A program made the translations under genes and the position numbers. The notes beneath the pieces were generated by a model. It searched no databases and was not told the origin of the DNA. It saw only the letters and a list, made by a program, of their open reading frames with translations. Of a DNA stretch of 64,000 bases, positions 47,100-55,164 are shown piece by piece (positions within the stretch are counted from its first letter, which is position 1; each line of letters begins with the position of its first letter). Origin of the DNA: Rhizobium lentis (GTDB lineage: Bacteria > Pseudomonadota > Alphaproteobacteria > Rhizobiales > Rhizobiaceae); NCBI RefSeq assembly GCF_014200175.1, contig NZ_JACHBD010000015.1, positions 33,908-97,907 of the forward strand. Reading direction: 5' to 3'.

Positions 47100-48831
47100 G
47101 ACTGCCTCCCAGATATACGCTGACCACTGCCGGATCTCGCATCGTTTCGCCTGGATGCCCAAGCGCCAGAACCTTGCCTTGATCCAGCACCGCGACACGG
47201 TCCGCCAGTGCGACAACCGCACGCATGAGGTGTTCGACGAAGATGATCGTCGTACCGCCGGATTTGATCCGCTTGATCATTTCGACCGCATGGTCGACCT
47301 CGGCCGGATTCAAGCCGCAAAGCACCTCATCGAGCAGGAGCAGACGTGGTTTTGCAGCCAGCGCTCTGGCGAATTCGACAAATTTACGGTCATGCAGGTT
47401 CAAGGCTTCCGGAAGCACGTCGGCCTTATCGGCCAGGCCGGTGAAGGCGAGCGCCTCCTCGGTGGCTACATCGACGGCAGCTGCGCCCCTGCCGTCTGCA
47501 CTGCCGAATTTCGCGCAGAGCCGAACGTTTTCGAGGACCGTCAGATTGTCGAACAGGCGCGGGATCTGATAGGTGCGCGCCACGCCCTGCTGCGCGATCA
47601 GATGCGGCGATCGACCGGAAATCTCCACGCCTTCCAGTGTGATTTTACCCGAGGTCATGGAGTAGTGACCACTGATCATGTTGATCAGGGTGGACTTGCC
47701 GGAACCATTTGGCCCAACCAGAGCCAGGATTTCGCCCCGCCGGACCTCCAAAGTCACGCCGGTCAAGGCACGGATGCCGCCAAAGGATTTGGTGACATCC
47801 TCGCATTTGAGAAGCACCGGACCGGAACCTGCTTGGGCTGAAGGCGCGAACTGCGTGACGACCTGAGCAAACCCCGTCGGTGCGCCAGCTCCGCTGCGCC
47901 TGTGGGCAAACCTGCGAACAAGACTGGGAACGATGCCGGACGGCAGCACCAGGATGACGACGATCAGCGCAAGAGCCACACCCGCACGGCCGAATTCCGC
48001 ATGAGCGCCGCTGACGATGGCGCTCTGCATCACGGTGATGATCACCGCACCGATCGCAGGTCCAGCCCAATGGCGGGCTCCACCAAGAATGCTCATGAGC
48101 ACGACATAGAGAGGAACGGTCACCGCAAACGTTTCGCCAACGGTGACGTAGCCGACATATACGGCGTGGATCGCCCCCATTGCACCGGCAAGCGCCGACG
48201 AGACCGCAAACGAAATCAGCTTATAGCGGAACGTCGGAACGCCTTTCACTTCTGCGACGTCTTCATCGTCGTGGATTGCCAGCAAGCCCTGACCGAATTT
48301 GCTGTGAAAGATGAAATAGGATGTCGCCAGCGCAACAAGGGCCGCAATGAACCCGAACATGTAGAGGGAGCCGGACGCCGTTGCGCCGATCATCGGGATT
48401 TCGATCCCTGAAAGGAACACGCCTGTGCCCGAATCGAGCGCGGTGTTCGACACAATGGCCGCGACGACAAACGTCACCGACAGCGTCAACAGCGCGAAGA
48501 ACTCGCCGCGCAGAGCACCCGAGCGAAAGACAACCAGTCCAATCAGAACGGCGACCACGGCCGCAAGCAGGGCCGCGGCAGGTATCGTCGCGACGAAGGG
48601 CCACGACAGCTGCGTCGTCAGCGTGGCCGTCGTATAGACGCCGATACCGAAAAATGCGGCATGACCAAAACTCCAGTAGCCGGTGTAACCGCTCAGGATG
48701 CCCCAGCTCGTTGCCAGCACGACCCAGAAGAAAATGATGTACAGGTAGGAAAGGTAGTAATCCGCCATTCCCAGGTAAGGCAGCGAGGCGAGGATCGCCA
48801 CGACAAGCGCTGTAATCAGGAGCTTTTTCAT
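47089..48831 (-). CDS. Fused LivM permease and LivG ATPase
   Basis: A 580-residue fusion. Residues 1-310 are a LivM-type inner-membrane permease with about eight to ten helices (YTGYWSFGHAAFFGIGVYTT, SILGGARHWAGPAIGAVII). A linker around residues 310-335 leads to a LivG-type ATPase with Walker A LVGPNGSGKSTLINMISGHY, a signature region reading EALNLHDRKFVEFARALA in place of a canonical LSGGQ, and Walker B RLLLLDEVLCGLNPAEV. The LivG signature is thus atypical. The ATG is 2 bases after the livH stop. Confidence 0.9.
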   Translation of the reverse strand: MKKLLITALVVAILASLPYLGMADYYLSYLYIIFFWVVLATSWGILSGYTGYWSFGHAAFFGIGVYTTATLTTQLSWPFVATIPAAALLAAVVAVLIGLVVFRSGALRGEFFALLTLSVTFVVAAIVSNTALDSGTGVFLSGIEIPMIGATASGSLYMFGFIAALVALATSYFIFHSKFGQGLLAIHDDEDVAEVKGVPTFRYKLISFAVSSALAGAMGAIHAVYVGYVTVGETFAVTVPLYVVLMSILGGARHWAGPAIGAVIITVMQSAIVSGAHAEFGRAGVALALIVVILVLPSGIVPSLVRRFAHRRSGAGAPTGFAQVVTQFAPSAQAGSGPVLLKCEDVTKSFGGIRALTGVTLEVRRGEILALVGPNGSGKSTLINMISGHYSMTSGKITLEGVEISGRSPHLIAQQGVARTYQIPRLFDNLTVLENVRLCAKFGSADGRGAAAVDVATEEALAFTGLADKADVLPEALNLHDRKFVEFARALAAKPRLLLLDEVLCGLNPAEVDHAVEMIKRIKSGGTTIIFVEHLMRAVVALADRVAVLDQGKVLALGHPGETMRDPAVVSVYLGGSHAA

Positions 48832-48833
48832 GG

Positions 48834-49679
48834 TCAAATCACCGGTTTGCGCAGGAGGATGACGATGAGCACGCTGAATGCCACGAGCGGCGCCCAAGCG
48901 GGGTTCACGACAGACATGGTAAGGCTCTCGGCCACACCGATCAGCATTCCGGCGCCCAGCGCGCCAATAGGGCTGCCCAATCCTCCAATGATGGCGACAG
49001 CAAAGACGACCCCGATCCAAGCCTCGATTTGAGATGGAGCCAGAGTTCCGATCAGGGCGATAAAGACCCCGGCGATCCCCGCTGTCGCCGAGCAGAGGCC
49101 GGCCAGAATGTATGACACGCGCGTGGAATTGATTCCGAATGCCGACGCCACGGGAGCGTCATGGGCGGCAGCGCGCAGCGCCTTTCCGAGCATGGTCTTG
49201 TTCAATGCGTACCAGGCCGCTCCGGCAAGCACGCCGGCGCAGACAAAGGCGGAAAGATCCAATACGGGCACGAAGATCGGGCCGAGCCGGATGGTGGTCT
49301 GTGCATAGGGCGTTTCGTAGCGAAGGAAATCGGCCGACCAGATCCACTGGATCAACGACTCGATCAGGATCGTGACGCCGAAGGTCACCAGGAGAGAGGC
49401 GAATTCCTTCACCTTGAAGCGCACGAACACGCTGTGCAGCGCAATGCCGAGCGCGAAGAACAGCGGAGCGATCAGAAGAGCGCTCAAATATGCCGGAACG
49501 CCATGGACGGTGCCGAGCTGGTAGGTCAAGTAGGCACCGAGGAATGCCAGCGCGAAGTGGCTGAGATTCACAAGCTTCAACAGGCCCCAGCTCAGGCTGA
49601 GACCCATCGCCAGCAGGCCATAGATCCCGCCCAACAAGACACCGCCAACAGCGGATTGCAGGAAAAGAGCGACGGTCAT
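48834..49679 (-). CDS. LivH-type ABC transporter permease
   Basis: A 281-residue inner-membrane permease with about eight hydrophobic segments. It has the LivH features GGVLLGGIYGLLAMGLSLSW and INSTRVSYILAGLCSATAGI (EAA-like region precedes it), and IIGGLGSPIGALGAGMLIG near the end. It is the first gene of the operon livH, livMG, livF, cupin, enolase-like, with an operator and promoter upstream. The imported substrate is probably the pathway's starting compound. Confidence 0.92.
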   Translation of the reverse strand: MTVALFLQSAVGGVLLGGIYGLLAMGLSLSWGLLKLVNLSHFALAFLGAYLTYQLGTVHGVPAYLSALLIAPLFFALGIALHSVFVRFKVKEFASLLVTFGVTILIESLIQWIWSADFLRYETPYAQTTIRLGPIFVPVLDLSAFVCAGVLAGAAWYALNKTMLGKALRAAAHDAPVASAFGINSTRVSYILAGLCSATAGIAGVFIALIGTLAPSQIEAWIGVVFAVAIIGGLGSPIGALGAGMLIGVAESLTMSVVNPAWAPLVAFSVLIVILLRKPVI

Positions 49680-49756
49680 GAGGATCTACGTCCCTCTGCG
49701 GACATGATCAACGCCGGGAACACCAGAATATCCACGTTATGCCTCCTCCCGTTTGC

Positions 49757-49770
49757 GCTAACGTTTGCAC
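49757..49770 (-). promoter_or_regulatory. LacI-type operator before livH
   Basis: On the plus strand CGCTAACGTTTGCA, 12 of 14 matches to the consensus. TTGACA on the minus strand (49800-49805) is upstream, so the site falls at the transcription start. The livH start is 77 bases downstream. Confidence 0.7.
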
Positions 49771-49984
49771 AAACATTCGTCCCACAGCACGGCTCTCATG
49801 TCAACGGCCTTAAAGAAGTTAATTGATTGTCAAGCGCCTCTGCGCGCCCAGCACCACCGGTGCGGCAAGCCCGTTCGAAAAGATTAAGCATCTGAAAGGT
49901 TTTTATTTTACATGGCGATTGGTCGCCGCGCCCGGGCGTCGAGGGCGAAAATTAAATGATTGCTACTTAAACGGTATGAGAGGT

Positions 49985-50017
49985 TTGACAACTGCGATGT
50001 CAGTGCTATCGTTGGCT
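49985..50017 (+). promoter_or_regulatory. Promoter of the LacI-family gene with a degenerate operator
   Basis: TTGACA (49985-49990), 16-base spacer, TATCGT (50007-50012). TGCTATCGTTGGCT (50004-50017) matches the operator at 11 of 14 bases and overlaps the -10. Autoregulation is inferred. The start codon is 26 bases further on. Confidence 0.5.
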
Positions 50018-50043
50018 AAAATAATCATTCCGAGCCAAGCACA

Positions 50044-51048
50044 ATGGTAACAATTAAAGACATCGCGGCGATCCTTCAAGTTTCCCCCTCGACCGTGGGC
50101 CGCGCTCTTGCCGACGATCGCCGCATCAGCGCTGAGATGAAGCGAAAGGTGAATGAAGCCGCAGCGCAAGCGGGGTACGTTGCCAATCGTGCTGCCCGCA
50201 TGATGCGCGGGGTGCAGAGTAATCTCGTCGGGCTGATCATTCCAGATATCCGGAACAGCTTTTATTCGACGATTGCCCACGCCCTCTCGCAGTGCCTTCT
50301 TTCGGCGAATTATCAGCTGACCTTGTGCGAAACCGATGACGACAGAATGCACGAGCTTCGCCACATCAAGGAACTAACGAGCGCCAACGTCGCCGGGATC
50401 ATTCTGGTCCCGAGCGCAAAACCTCATCCTGATTCCGCGCGAATCCTGAAAATGACACCTCACATCCAATTGCTGCGAAGGGCACCGCTGCTCGGCGACC
50501 AATGGTTTGGGATTGATGACAGACGGGCGCTTTACGAGAGCACGGAACACATCATCAACGCAGGTCACAAACGGATCGCTTACATCGGCGGCACGGAAGA
50601 ACTGCCCACCGGTGCGGCTCGCGTGCAGGGTTTCCGGGACGCGGTGAAAAGCTCCAGCCAAGCGATCACCGTGCATGAGGAGCTTGGCGCGCCCTCCTCG
50701 CCGGAATTCGGGCGGGAGGCCGTGCGTCGCCTTCTTTCCTTAAAAAAGGATCGACCGACGGCGCTTGTGATCGGCGCGGTGCAAAATACCTCCGGAGTCA
50801 TTGACGAAATCCAGGACCAGGCCCTGAGCGTTCCCCGAGATATTTCAGTCGTCGGATTTGGTGATGAGCTTGGGTATCGATGGTGGGGTCCGGGGCTGAC
50901 GACGGTCCAATTGCCCGTTTCAGAGCTGGCAACCGCCTGCGGGCTTTGGTTCCTGCACCACCTTCAGAACAAGGGTGATCTCAGTAAGCCCTACAGCTTC
51001 ATCTCTCCGCCCCACCTGGTCATCCGCGGCAGCACGGGCACTCCGTGA
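50044..51048 (+). CDS. LacI-family transcriptional repressor
   Basis: A 334-residue LacI/GalR-type regulator. The N-terminal helix-turn-helix is MVTIKDIAAILQVSPSTV with VGRALADDRRISAEMKRKV and the hinge helix region AARMMRG; the rest is a periplasmic-binding-type effector domain (LVGLIIPDIRNSFYSTI). LacI-family members bind short palindromes with a central CG, as TGCTAACGTTAGCA has, so this is the obvious binder of the sites listed here. The effector should be a pathway compound. It is divergent from livH and sits in the middle of the regulon. Confidence 0.92.
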   Translation: MVTIKDIAAILQVSPSTVGRALADDRRISAEMKRKVNEAAAQAGYVANRAARMMRGVQSNLVGLIIPDIRNSFYSTIAHALSQCLLSANYQLTLCETDDDRMHELRHIKELTSANVAGIILVPSAKPHPDSARILKMTPHIQLLRRAPLLGDQWFGIDDRRALYESTEHIINAGHKRIAYIGGTEELPTGAARVQGFRDAVKSSSQAITVHEELGAPSSPEFGREAVRRLLSLKKDRPTALVIGAVQNTSGVIDEIQDQALSVPRDISVVGFGDELGYRWWGPGLTTVQLPVSELATACGLWFLHHLQNKGDLSKPYSFISPPHLVIRGSTGTP

Positions 51049-51247
51049 AAAGCCGGCAGCGGTCGATCTGCCGCAGCAAGCGGAATCAGAGAGAGGCGCC
51101 CGTCCCGTGACACGCACCTCTCTTCGATCGGCTGCGATTCATCCCGCATCCAGGGCCGGACGCTGAAAGCTCTGGAACTATCTTGATGAGCGCCGCCAAG
51201 ACCATACGGTAAGCCGAGGCAACGCAGGCCGGGCGCCGCCGGCCTGC

Positions 51248-51781
51248 TCAGCGATATCCCTCTTCAAGATCGATCTTTAGCGCGCCCATGAGGCGAACAC
51301 CGGAATTGTACCAGGCGACATTGATCGAGAGTTCGACAAGTTGCTTCTCCGACAGGAACTTTGCGACGCCGTTCCACACTTCATCGGAAACATCGACGTC
51401 CAGCGTGGACTCCTTGGCAAAGGCCATCACAGCCTTTTCCTGCTCGTCAAAGAGATCCGAGGTCTCGAAGTGCGCGATTGCATGGAACTGCTCCTCCGTC
51501 AGGCCGGCCTTGAGCCCATGAGAATGATGATGCTTCACCTCGTACTCGGAGTTTGTGCAGTACCCGACCGTTAGGATGGCCATCTCCCGCAGCTTCGGGC
51601 TGAGGTCAGCCGCCCGCACCGCATTGGCATAAGTGAGGAAATCGCCGAGGATCGCGGGAGCGTTGGCGAGCGCCAGAAAGATGTTTCCGGTCGGAACCTT
51701 CCTCTCCTTCAGCAGACGCTCATTGAGCGCAGGTTGGGTCTCGGCCAACTCAGTATTCGAGACATATTTTACTCGTGCCAA
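51248..51781 (-). CDS. Carboxymuconolactone decarboxylase-family protein
   Basis: A 177-residue CMD/AhpD-like protein. The helical core has LREMAILTVGYCTNSEYEVKH (residues near 75-95) followed by HHSHGLKAGLTEEQFHAI. AhpD-type peroxidases carry a CxxC; here only one Cys (YCTNSEYE) is present, so it is not a redox AhpD but more like the decarboxylase or uncharacterised branch. A TTG start at 51781 has GGTGGAG 5 bases upstream; the frame is open further upstream without a better start. It is a single-gene unit with its own operator. Confidence 0.75.
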   Translation of the reverse strand: MARVKYVSNTELAETQPALNERLLKERKVPTGNIFLALANAPAILGDFLTYANAVRAADLSPKLREMAILTVGYCTNSEYEVKHHHSHGLKAGLTEEQFHAIAHFETSDLFDEQEKAVMAFAKESTLDVDVSDEVWNGVAKFLSEKQLVELSINVAWYNSGVRLMGALKIDLEEGYR

Positions 51782-51857
51782 TTCTCCACCCTCAACTTTG
51801 CTTTGACAAATCTCCCTGTTCAACGTGGTCCGATGCGGAACCCGTCTCTGCAACAGG

Positions 51858-51871
51858 TGCTAACGTTAGCA
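51858..51871 (-). promoter_or_regulatory. LacI-type operator before the CMD-family gene
   Basis: Perfect TGCTAACGTTAGCA. On the minus strand TTGACC (51893-51898), 16 bases, TATTAT (51871-51876) form the best promoter of the set, its -10 touching the operator. The start codon is 76 bases downstream. Confidence 0.85.
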
Positions 51872-51941
51872 TAATACCATTGGTAACTCTGAGGTCAATC
51901 AGTTTTTTCGCGCCGTGGCGGACCCCCTATAAGAGATTCGG

Positions 51942-52715
51942 CTAGTGCGATGCCGCAACCACCGGATTTTTCAGAACACCGATACCGGGAATTTCCACCT
52001 CGAGTTCGTCGCCGGGAACGATCGGCCCAACGCCCGCAGGCGTACCGGTCATGATTACATCACCGGGCAACAGCGTCATGAAGCGGCTCAAATAAGCAAC
52101 GATGTCAGCAACGGGATAGACCAGGTCTCGCGTATTTCCCGCCTGTTTAACGGCGCCGTTCTGACGAAGGATGACGTCAAGATTCGTCGGATCGAGATCG
52201 GTAACGATGGCCGGCCCCAACGGTGCAAAGGAGTCGTAACCCTTGCCTGCCAGCAGGCAGCCAAACTTGCTTTCCTGCCGCTGTATGATGCGGTCGCTGA
52301 TATCGTTTCCGCATGTGTAGCCAAGCACATGCCGCAACGCATCTTCCTTGCTGATGTGGCGTCCGCCTTTGCCTATGATGGCGACCAGCTCAGCTTCGTA
52401 GTGGACGATTTCGCCATCGCTCGGATATTCAATGGCATCTCCATTGCCGCTCGCCGCGGTGCTGGGTTTCATGAACAACACCGGAAGCGTCGGCTGCTCC
52501 TTTCCGGACTCGTCGGTGTGCTGTCGGTAATTGTAAGCGACCCCAAATATCCGGGGCCGTTCCACTGGGCACAGCAGACGGACGTCGGAAAGGTGATCCT
52601 CCTTCCCCGTCCGCTCGATACCTTCGAACGGTTCGCCGGCTAAGCGATCGATCCTGCCCTCACTTTCAACCCCATAGTAAATTCCGTCGACGGACCGGTA
52701 GCGCACAAGCTTCAT
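51942..52715 (-). CDS. Fumarylacetoacetate hydrolase-family protein
   Basis: A 257-residue FAH-family enzyme. Hallmarks are RIFGVAYNYRQHTDESG, PVLFMKPSTA, and the metal ligands Glu-Glu-Asp in IVHYEAELVAIIG and GYTCGNDISDR; GDVIMTGTPAGVGP is the usual C-terminal motif. Family members hydrolyse or decarboxylate acylpyruvates or hydrate 2-keto-pentenoates, steps downstream of extradiol ring cleavage. Thus it would follow the VOC dioxygenase. The ATG at 52715 follows GGAGATC; an ATG at 52727 is within that ribosome binding site. Confidence 0.9.
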   Translation of the reverse strand: MKLVRYRSVDGIYYGVESEGRIDRLAGEPFEGIERTGKEDHLSDVRLLCPVERPRIFGVAYNYRQHTDESGKEQPTLPVLFMKPSTAASGNGDAIEYPSDGEIVHYEAELVAIIGKGGRHISKEDALRHVLGYTCGNDISDRIIQRQESKFGCLLAGKGYDSFAPLGPAIVTDLDPTNLDVILRQNGAVKQAGNTRDLVYPVADIVAYLSRFMTLLPGDVIMTGTPAGVGPIVPGDELEVEIPGIGVLKNPVVAASH

Positions 52716-52730
52716 GTTGATCTCCATTTT

Positions 52731-52744
52731 TGCTAACGTTAGCG
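52731..52744 (-). promoter_or_regulatory. LacI-type operator before the FAH-family gene
   Basis: TGCTAACGTTAGCG, 13 of 14 matches. TTGACG on the minus strand (52759-52764) lies upstream, so the site covers the -10. The start codon is 15 bases downstream. Confidence 0.8.
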
Positions 52745-52925
52745 CAACCGGCTGACCTCGTCAACGCGCCCTGTTCCCTCCCGTTGCCTTGGCCATCATC
52801 CGCTCGGAAATCGAATTCGATTGTCATAGTTACGCGCATAAACCGCGCGGGCTAGGCTCACCGGTCATTGCAGCATTGCAGCGCATATGTAAGGTGGCCG
52901 CGTTCATGCGGAGACTGAATCGTTG

Positions 52926-53690
52926 ATGACGACGGCGGACTATATCGCTCTGGCCTTCTTTGCCTGTGTCTGGGCGGGTTATTCCTGGCTGTTGAAGGGC
53001 CGCACCTTCTTCGGCCGTACCAGCCTGACCCATGCGATGACCGAACGGCGGCGAGATTGGATCTACAATTCGCTGCGCCGCGACCTGAAGATGATCGACA
53101 CGCAGATCATGGCCGGCCTCCAGAACGGCACGGCCTTTTTCGCCTCCACCTCGATTTTCGCGATCGGCAGCTGCTTCGCCCTGCTCGGCGCGACGGAGAA
53201 GGTCGACGCCGTCTTTGCCGACCTGCCCTTCGTCTTCCACAGCGGCCATGCCGCCTTCGAGATGAAGGTCGGCGGGCTTGCGGCGCTTTTCGGCTATGCC
53301 TTCTTCAAGTTCGGCTGGTCCTATCGGCTGTTTAACTATTGCACCATCCTTTTCGGTGCCATCCCGATGATGCGCGACACGGAGAGCGACGTCATCGCCG
53401 CCGAGCGCGCCGCCGAACGGGTCATCCGCATGAATGTCATCGCGGGCAGCCATTTCAACGAAGGTCTCAGGGCGATCTTCCTGTCGATCGGCTATCTCGG
53501 CTGGTTCATCAACCCTTATGTCTTCATGCTGACGACGGCGATCGTCATCTTCGTGCTGACACGGCGGCAGTTCTTCTCGGAGGCGCGGCTGGCGATCATG
53601 GATGCCGGCCCGCCATCCAATCTTCACCTTTCCGCTCTTCGCCGCGACATGCCGTCGAACGACGGAAATGATCTGACCGGGAGACTTTGA
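52926..53690 (+). CDS. DUF599 family membrane protein
   Basis: A 254-residue membrane protein of DUF599, of unknown function. Four hydrophobic segments are seen: near the N-terminus (IALAFFACVWAGYSWLL), around 70-90, near 120-140, and near 205-225. The family pattern WIYNSLRRDLKMIDTQIM and GSHFNEGLRAIFLSIGYLGW is present. The TGA overlaps the ATG of the next gene (TGATG), so both are translated together. This resumes the core-like block after the catabolic region. Confidence 0.82.
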   Translation: MTTADYIALAFFACVWAGYSWLLKGRTFFGRTSLTHAMTERRRDWIYNSLRRDLKMIDTQIMAGLQNGTAFFASTSIFAIGSCFALLGATEKVDAVFADLPFVFHSGHAAFEMKVGGLAALFGYAFFKFGWSYRLFNYCTILFGAIPMMRDTESDVIAAERAAERVIRMNVIAGSHFNEGLRAIFLSIGYLGWFINPYVFMLTTAIVIFVLTRRQFFSEARLAIMDAGPPSNLHLSALRRDMPSNDGNDLTGRL

Positions 53691-54679
53691 TGACCATGCC
53701 GGCAATGCAGGCCGATGCGGCGGCAAGACCGCCACGCATCGGTCTACTGGACACGGCGCGCGGCATCGCGCTGATCGCCATGGCGAGCTACCATTTCTCC
53801 TGGGACATGGAGTTCATGGGATATCTCGCGCCGGGCACGGCCGAGACCGGCTGGCTGAAGATCTATGCTCGGGCGATCGCCACGACCTTCCTCTTCATCG
53901 TCGGCGTCAGTCTGGTGCTTTCCAGCACGCCGACGATTCGCTGGCCGTCCTTCTGGAAGCGTTTCGGCATGATTGCCGCGGCAGCCGCGGCCATTTCGAT
54001 CGTCACCCGCATCGCGATGCCGGACGGGTGGATCTATTTCGGCATTCTGCATTGCATCGCGGCGCTCACGCTCATCGGCATCGTTTTCATCCGGCTGCCG
54101 CTCGCCGTCGCGCTCGTCGTCACGTTGGCACTCCTGGCCGCCTGGATCACCGATAATTTTGGCACGCCGGGCTTGCTGCGCTCGTCCTTTTTCGATCCGC
54201 GATATCTCGCCTGGATCGGCCTTGCCGAGATGCCTCAGCGATCGAACGACTACGTGCCGCTGTTTCCCTGGGCAACGCCGTTCTTTGCCGGACTGAGCAT
54301 CGCCTCGATCGCCATCAGAACCGGTCTGCCGCACCGGCTTGCCGCTCTTGGCGCCGGCTCCTGGTGGCCGGCGCGGCTTGGCCGCCACAGCCTTGCCTTC
54401 TATCTCATCCACCAGCCTGTGCTGATCGCCATCGCCTACGGGCTTTCCCTTCTCGTCCCACCGCAGACGCCGGATCCGGCGGAAACTTACTTACGGCAAT
54501 GCAACTCCACTTGCGTGATGCAGCAAGGTGAAGCGCTCTGCCGCAGTTTCTGCCAGTGTACGCTCGGAAAATTGCAGGCCCAAAACCTGTTGATTCCACT
54601 GCAGGCAAACGAGATCGACGTCCAGAAGGATGAACGGGTGCAGACGCTCGTCACCGAATGCAGCGCCGAAGCGGAATAG
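53690..54679 (+). CDS. DUF1624/heparan-alpha-glucosaminide acetyltransferase-like membrane protein
   Basis: A 329-residue inner-membrane protein. It opens with IGLLDTARGIALIAMASYHF, the signature of DUF1624/acyltransferase-3-like proteins, followed by about seven helices and HSLAFYLIHQPVLIAIAYG near the end. After the last helix there is a cysteine-rich tail (YLRQCNSTCVMQQ, LCRSFCQCTLG), unusual for the family and probably a disulfide-bonded or metal-binding appendage. Which group is transferred is unknown. Coupled to the DUF599 gene. Confidence 0.8.
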   Translation: MTMPAMQADAAARPPRIGLLDTARGIALIAMASYHFSWDMEFMGYLAPGTAETGWLKIYARAIATTFLFIVGVSLVLSSTPTIRWPSFWKRFGMIAAAAAAISIVTRIAMPDGWIYFGILHCIAALTLIGIVFIRLPLAVALVVTLALLAAWITDNFGTPGLLRSSFFDPRYLAWIGLAEMPQRSNDYVPLFPWATPFFAGLSIASIAIRTGLPHRLAALGAGSWWPARLGRHSLAFYLIHQPVLIAIAYGLSLLVPPQTPDPAETYLRQCNSTCVMQQGEALCRSFCQCTLGKLQAQNLLIPLQANEIDVQKDERVQTLVTECSAEAE

Positions 54680-54706
54680 GGACCGACGCAGACTCTGCCC
54701 CCGCTG

Positions 54707-55099
54707 TCAGGTGGTGACGCCGATTTCGGCGAGGCGGCCGAGGCAGGCCTCCTCGATATTGTCGAGTTCCGTCAGCGTGTCGTCTATATCCTTGCGCTTC
54801 TGGCGCAGGTCCTCACGCTTCTCGTCGACGCGCTTCATCAAAAGCTTCAGCTGGCCGAGTTCGCCCGGCGGCTCCTTGTAGACCTGGATGATCTCGCGAA
54901 TTTCCGCGATGGTGAAACCGATCCGCCGCCCGCGCAGGATTTCTCCAATCAGCCGGCGGTCCGCCGGCCGGAACAGGCGGGTGCGCCCTCGCCGCTCCGG
55001 ATGGATCAGTCCCTCGTCCTCGTAGAATCGGAGCGTGCGCGTCGAGACACCGAATTCGCGCGTGAGCTCCGTTATGCTATAATATTTGTTCACCGGCAT
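54707..55099 (-). CDS. MerR-family transcriptional regulator
   Basis: A 130-residue MerR regulator. The DNA-binding part is YSITELTREFGVSTRTLRFY followed by EDEGLIHPERRGRTRLF and a long coiled coil (about residues 78-118). There is no Cys-rich metal site at the end, so it is closer to the LiuR-like group that controls acyl-CoA degradation genes than to metal sensors. A long palindrome upstream suggests autoregulation. No obvious target lies next to it. Confidence 0.87.
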   Translation of the reverse strand: MPVNKYYSITELTREFGVSTRTLRFYEDEGLIHPERRGRTRLFRPADRRLIGEILRGRRIGFTIAEIREIIQVYKEPPGELGQLKLLMKRVDEKREDLRQKRKDIDDTLTELDNIEEACLGRLAEIGVTT

Positions 55100-55129
55100 G
55101 TGTTCCCCGTCGTCGAACCGGTAATAATA

Positions 55130-55151
55130 TTGACTTTTACGTAATAGTCAA
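55130..55151 (-). promoter_or_regulatory. MerR-type palindromic operator
   Basis: A 22-base imperfect palindrome with arms TTGACT and AGTCAA around a TTTACGTAAT core, 31 bases upstream of the MerR start. Long inverted repeats of this kind lie between -35 and -10 in MerR-controlled promoters. Confidence 0.7.
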
Positions 55152-55164
55152 TTTCGGCAGGCCG

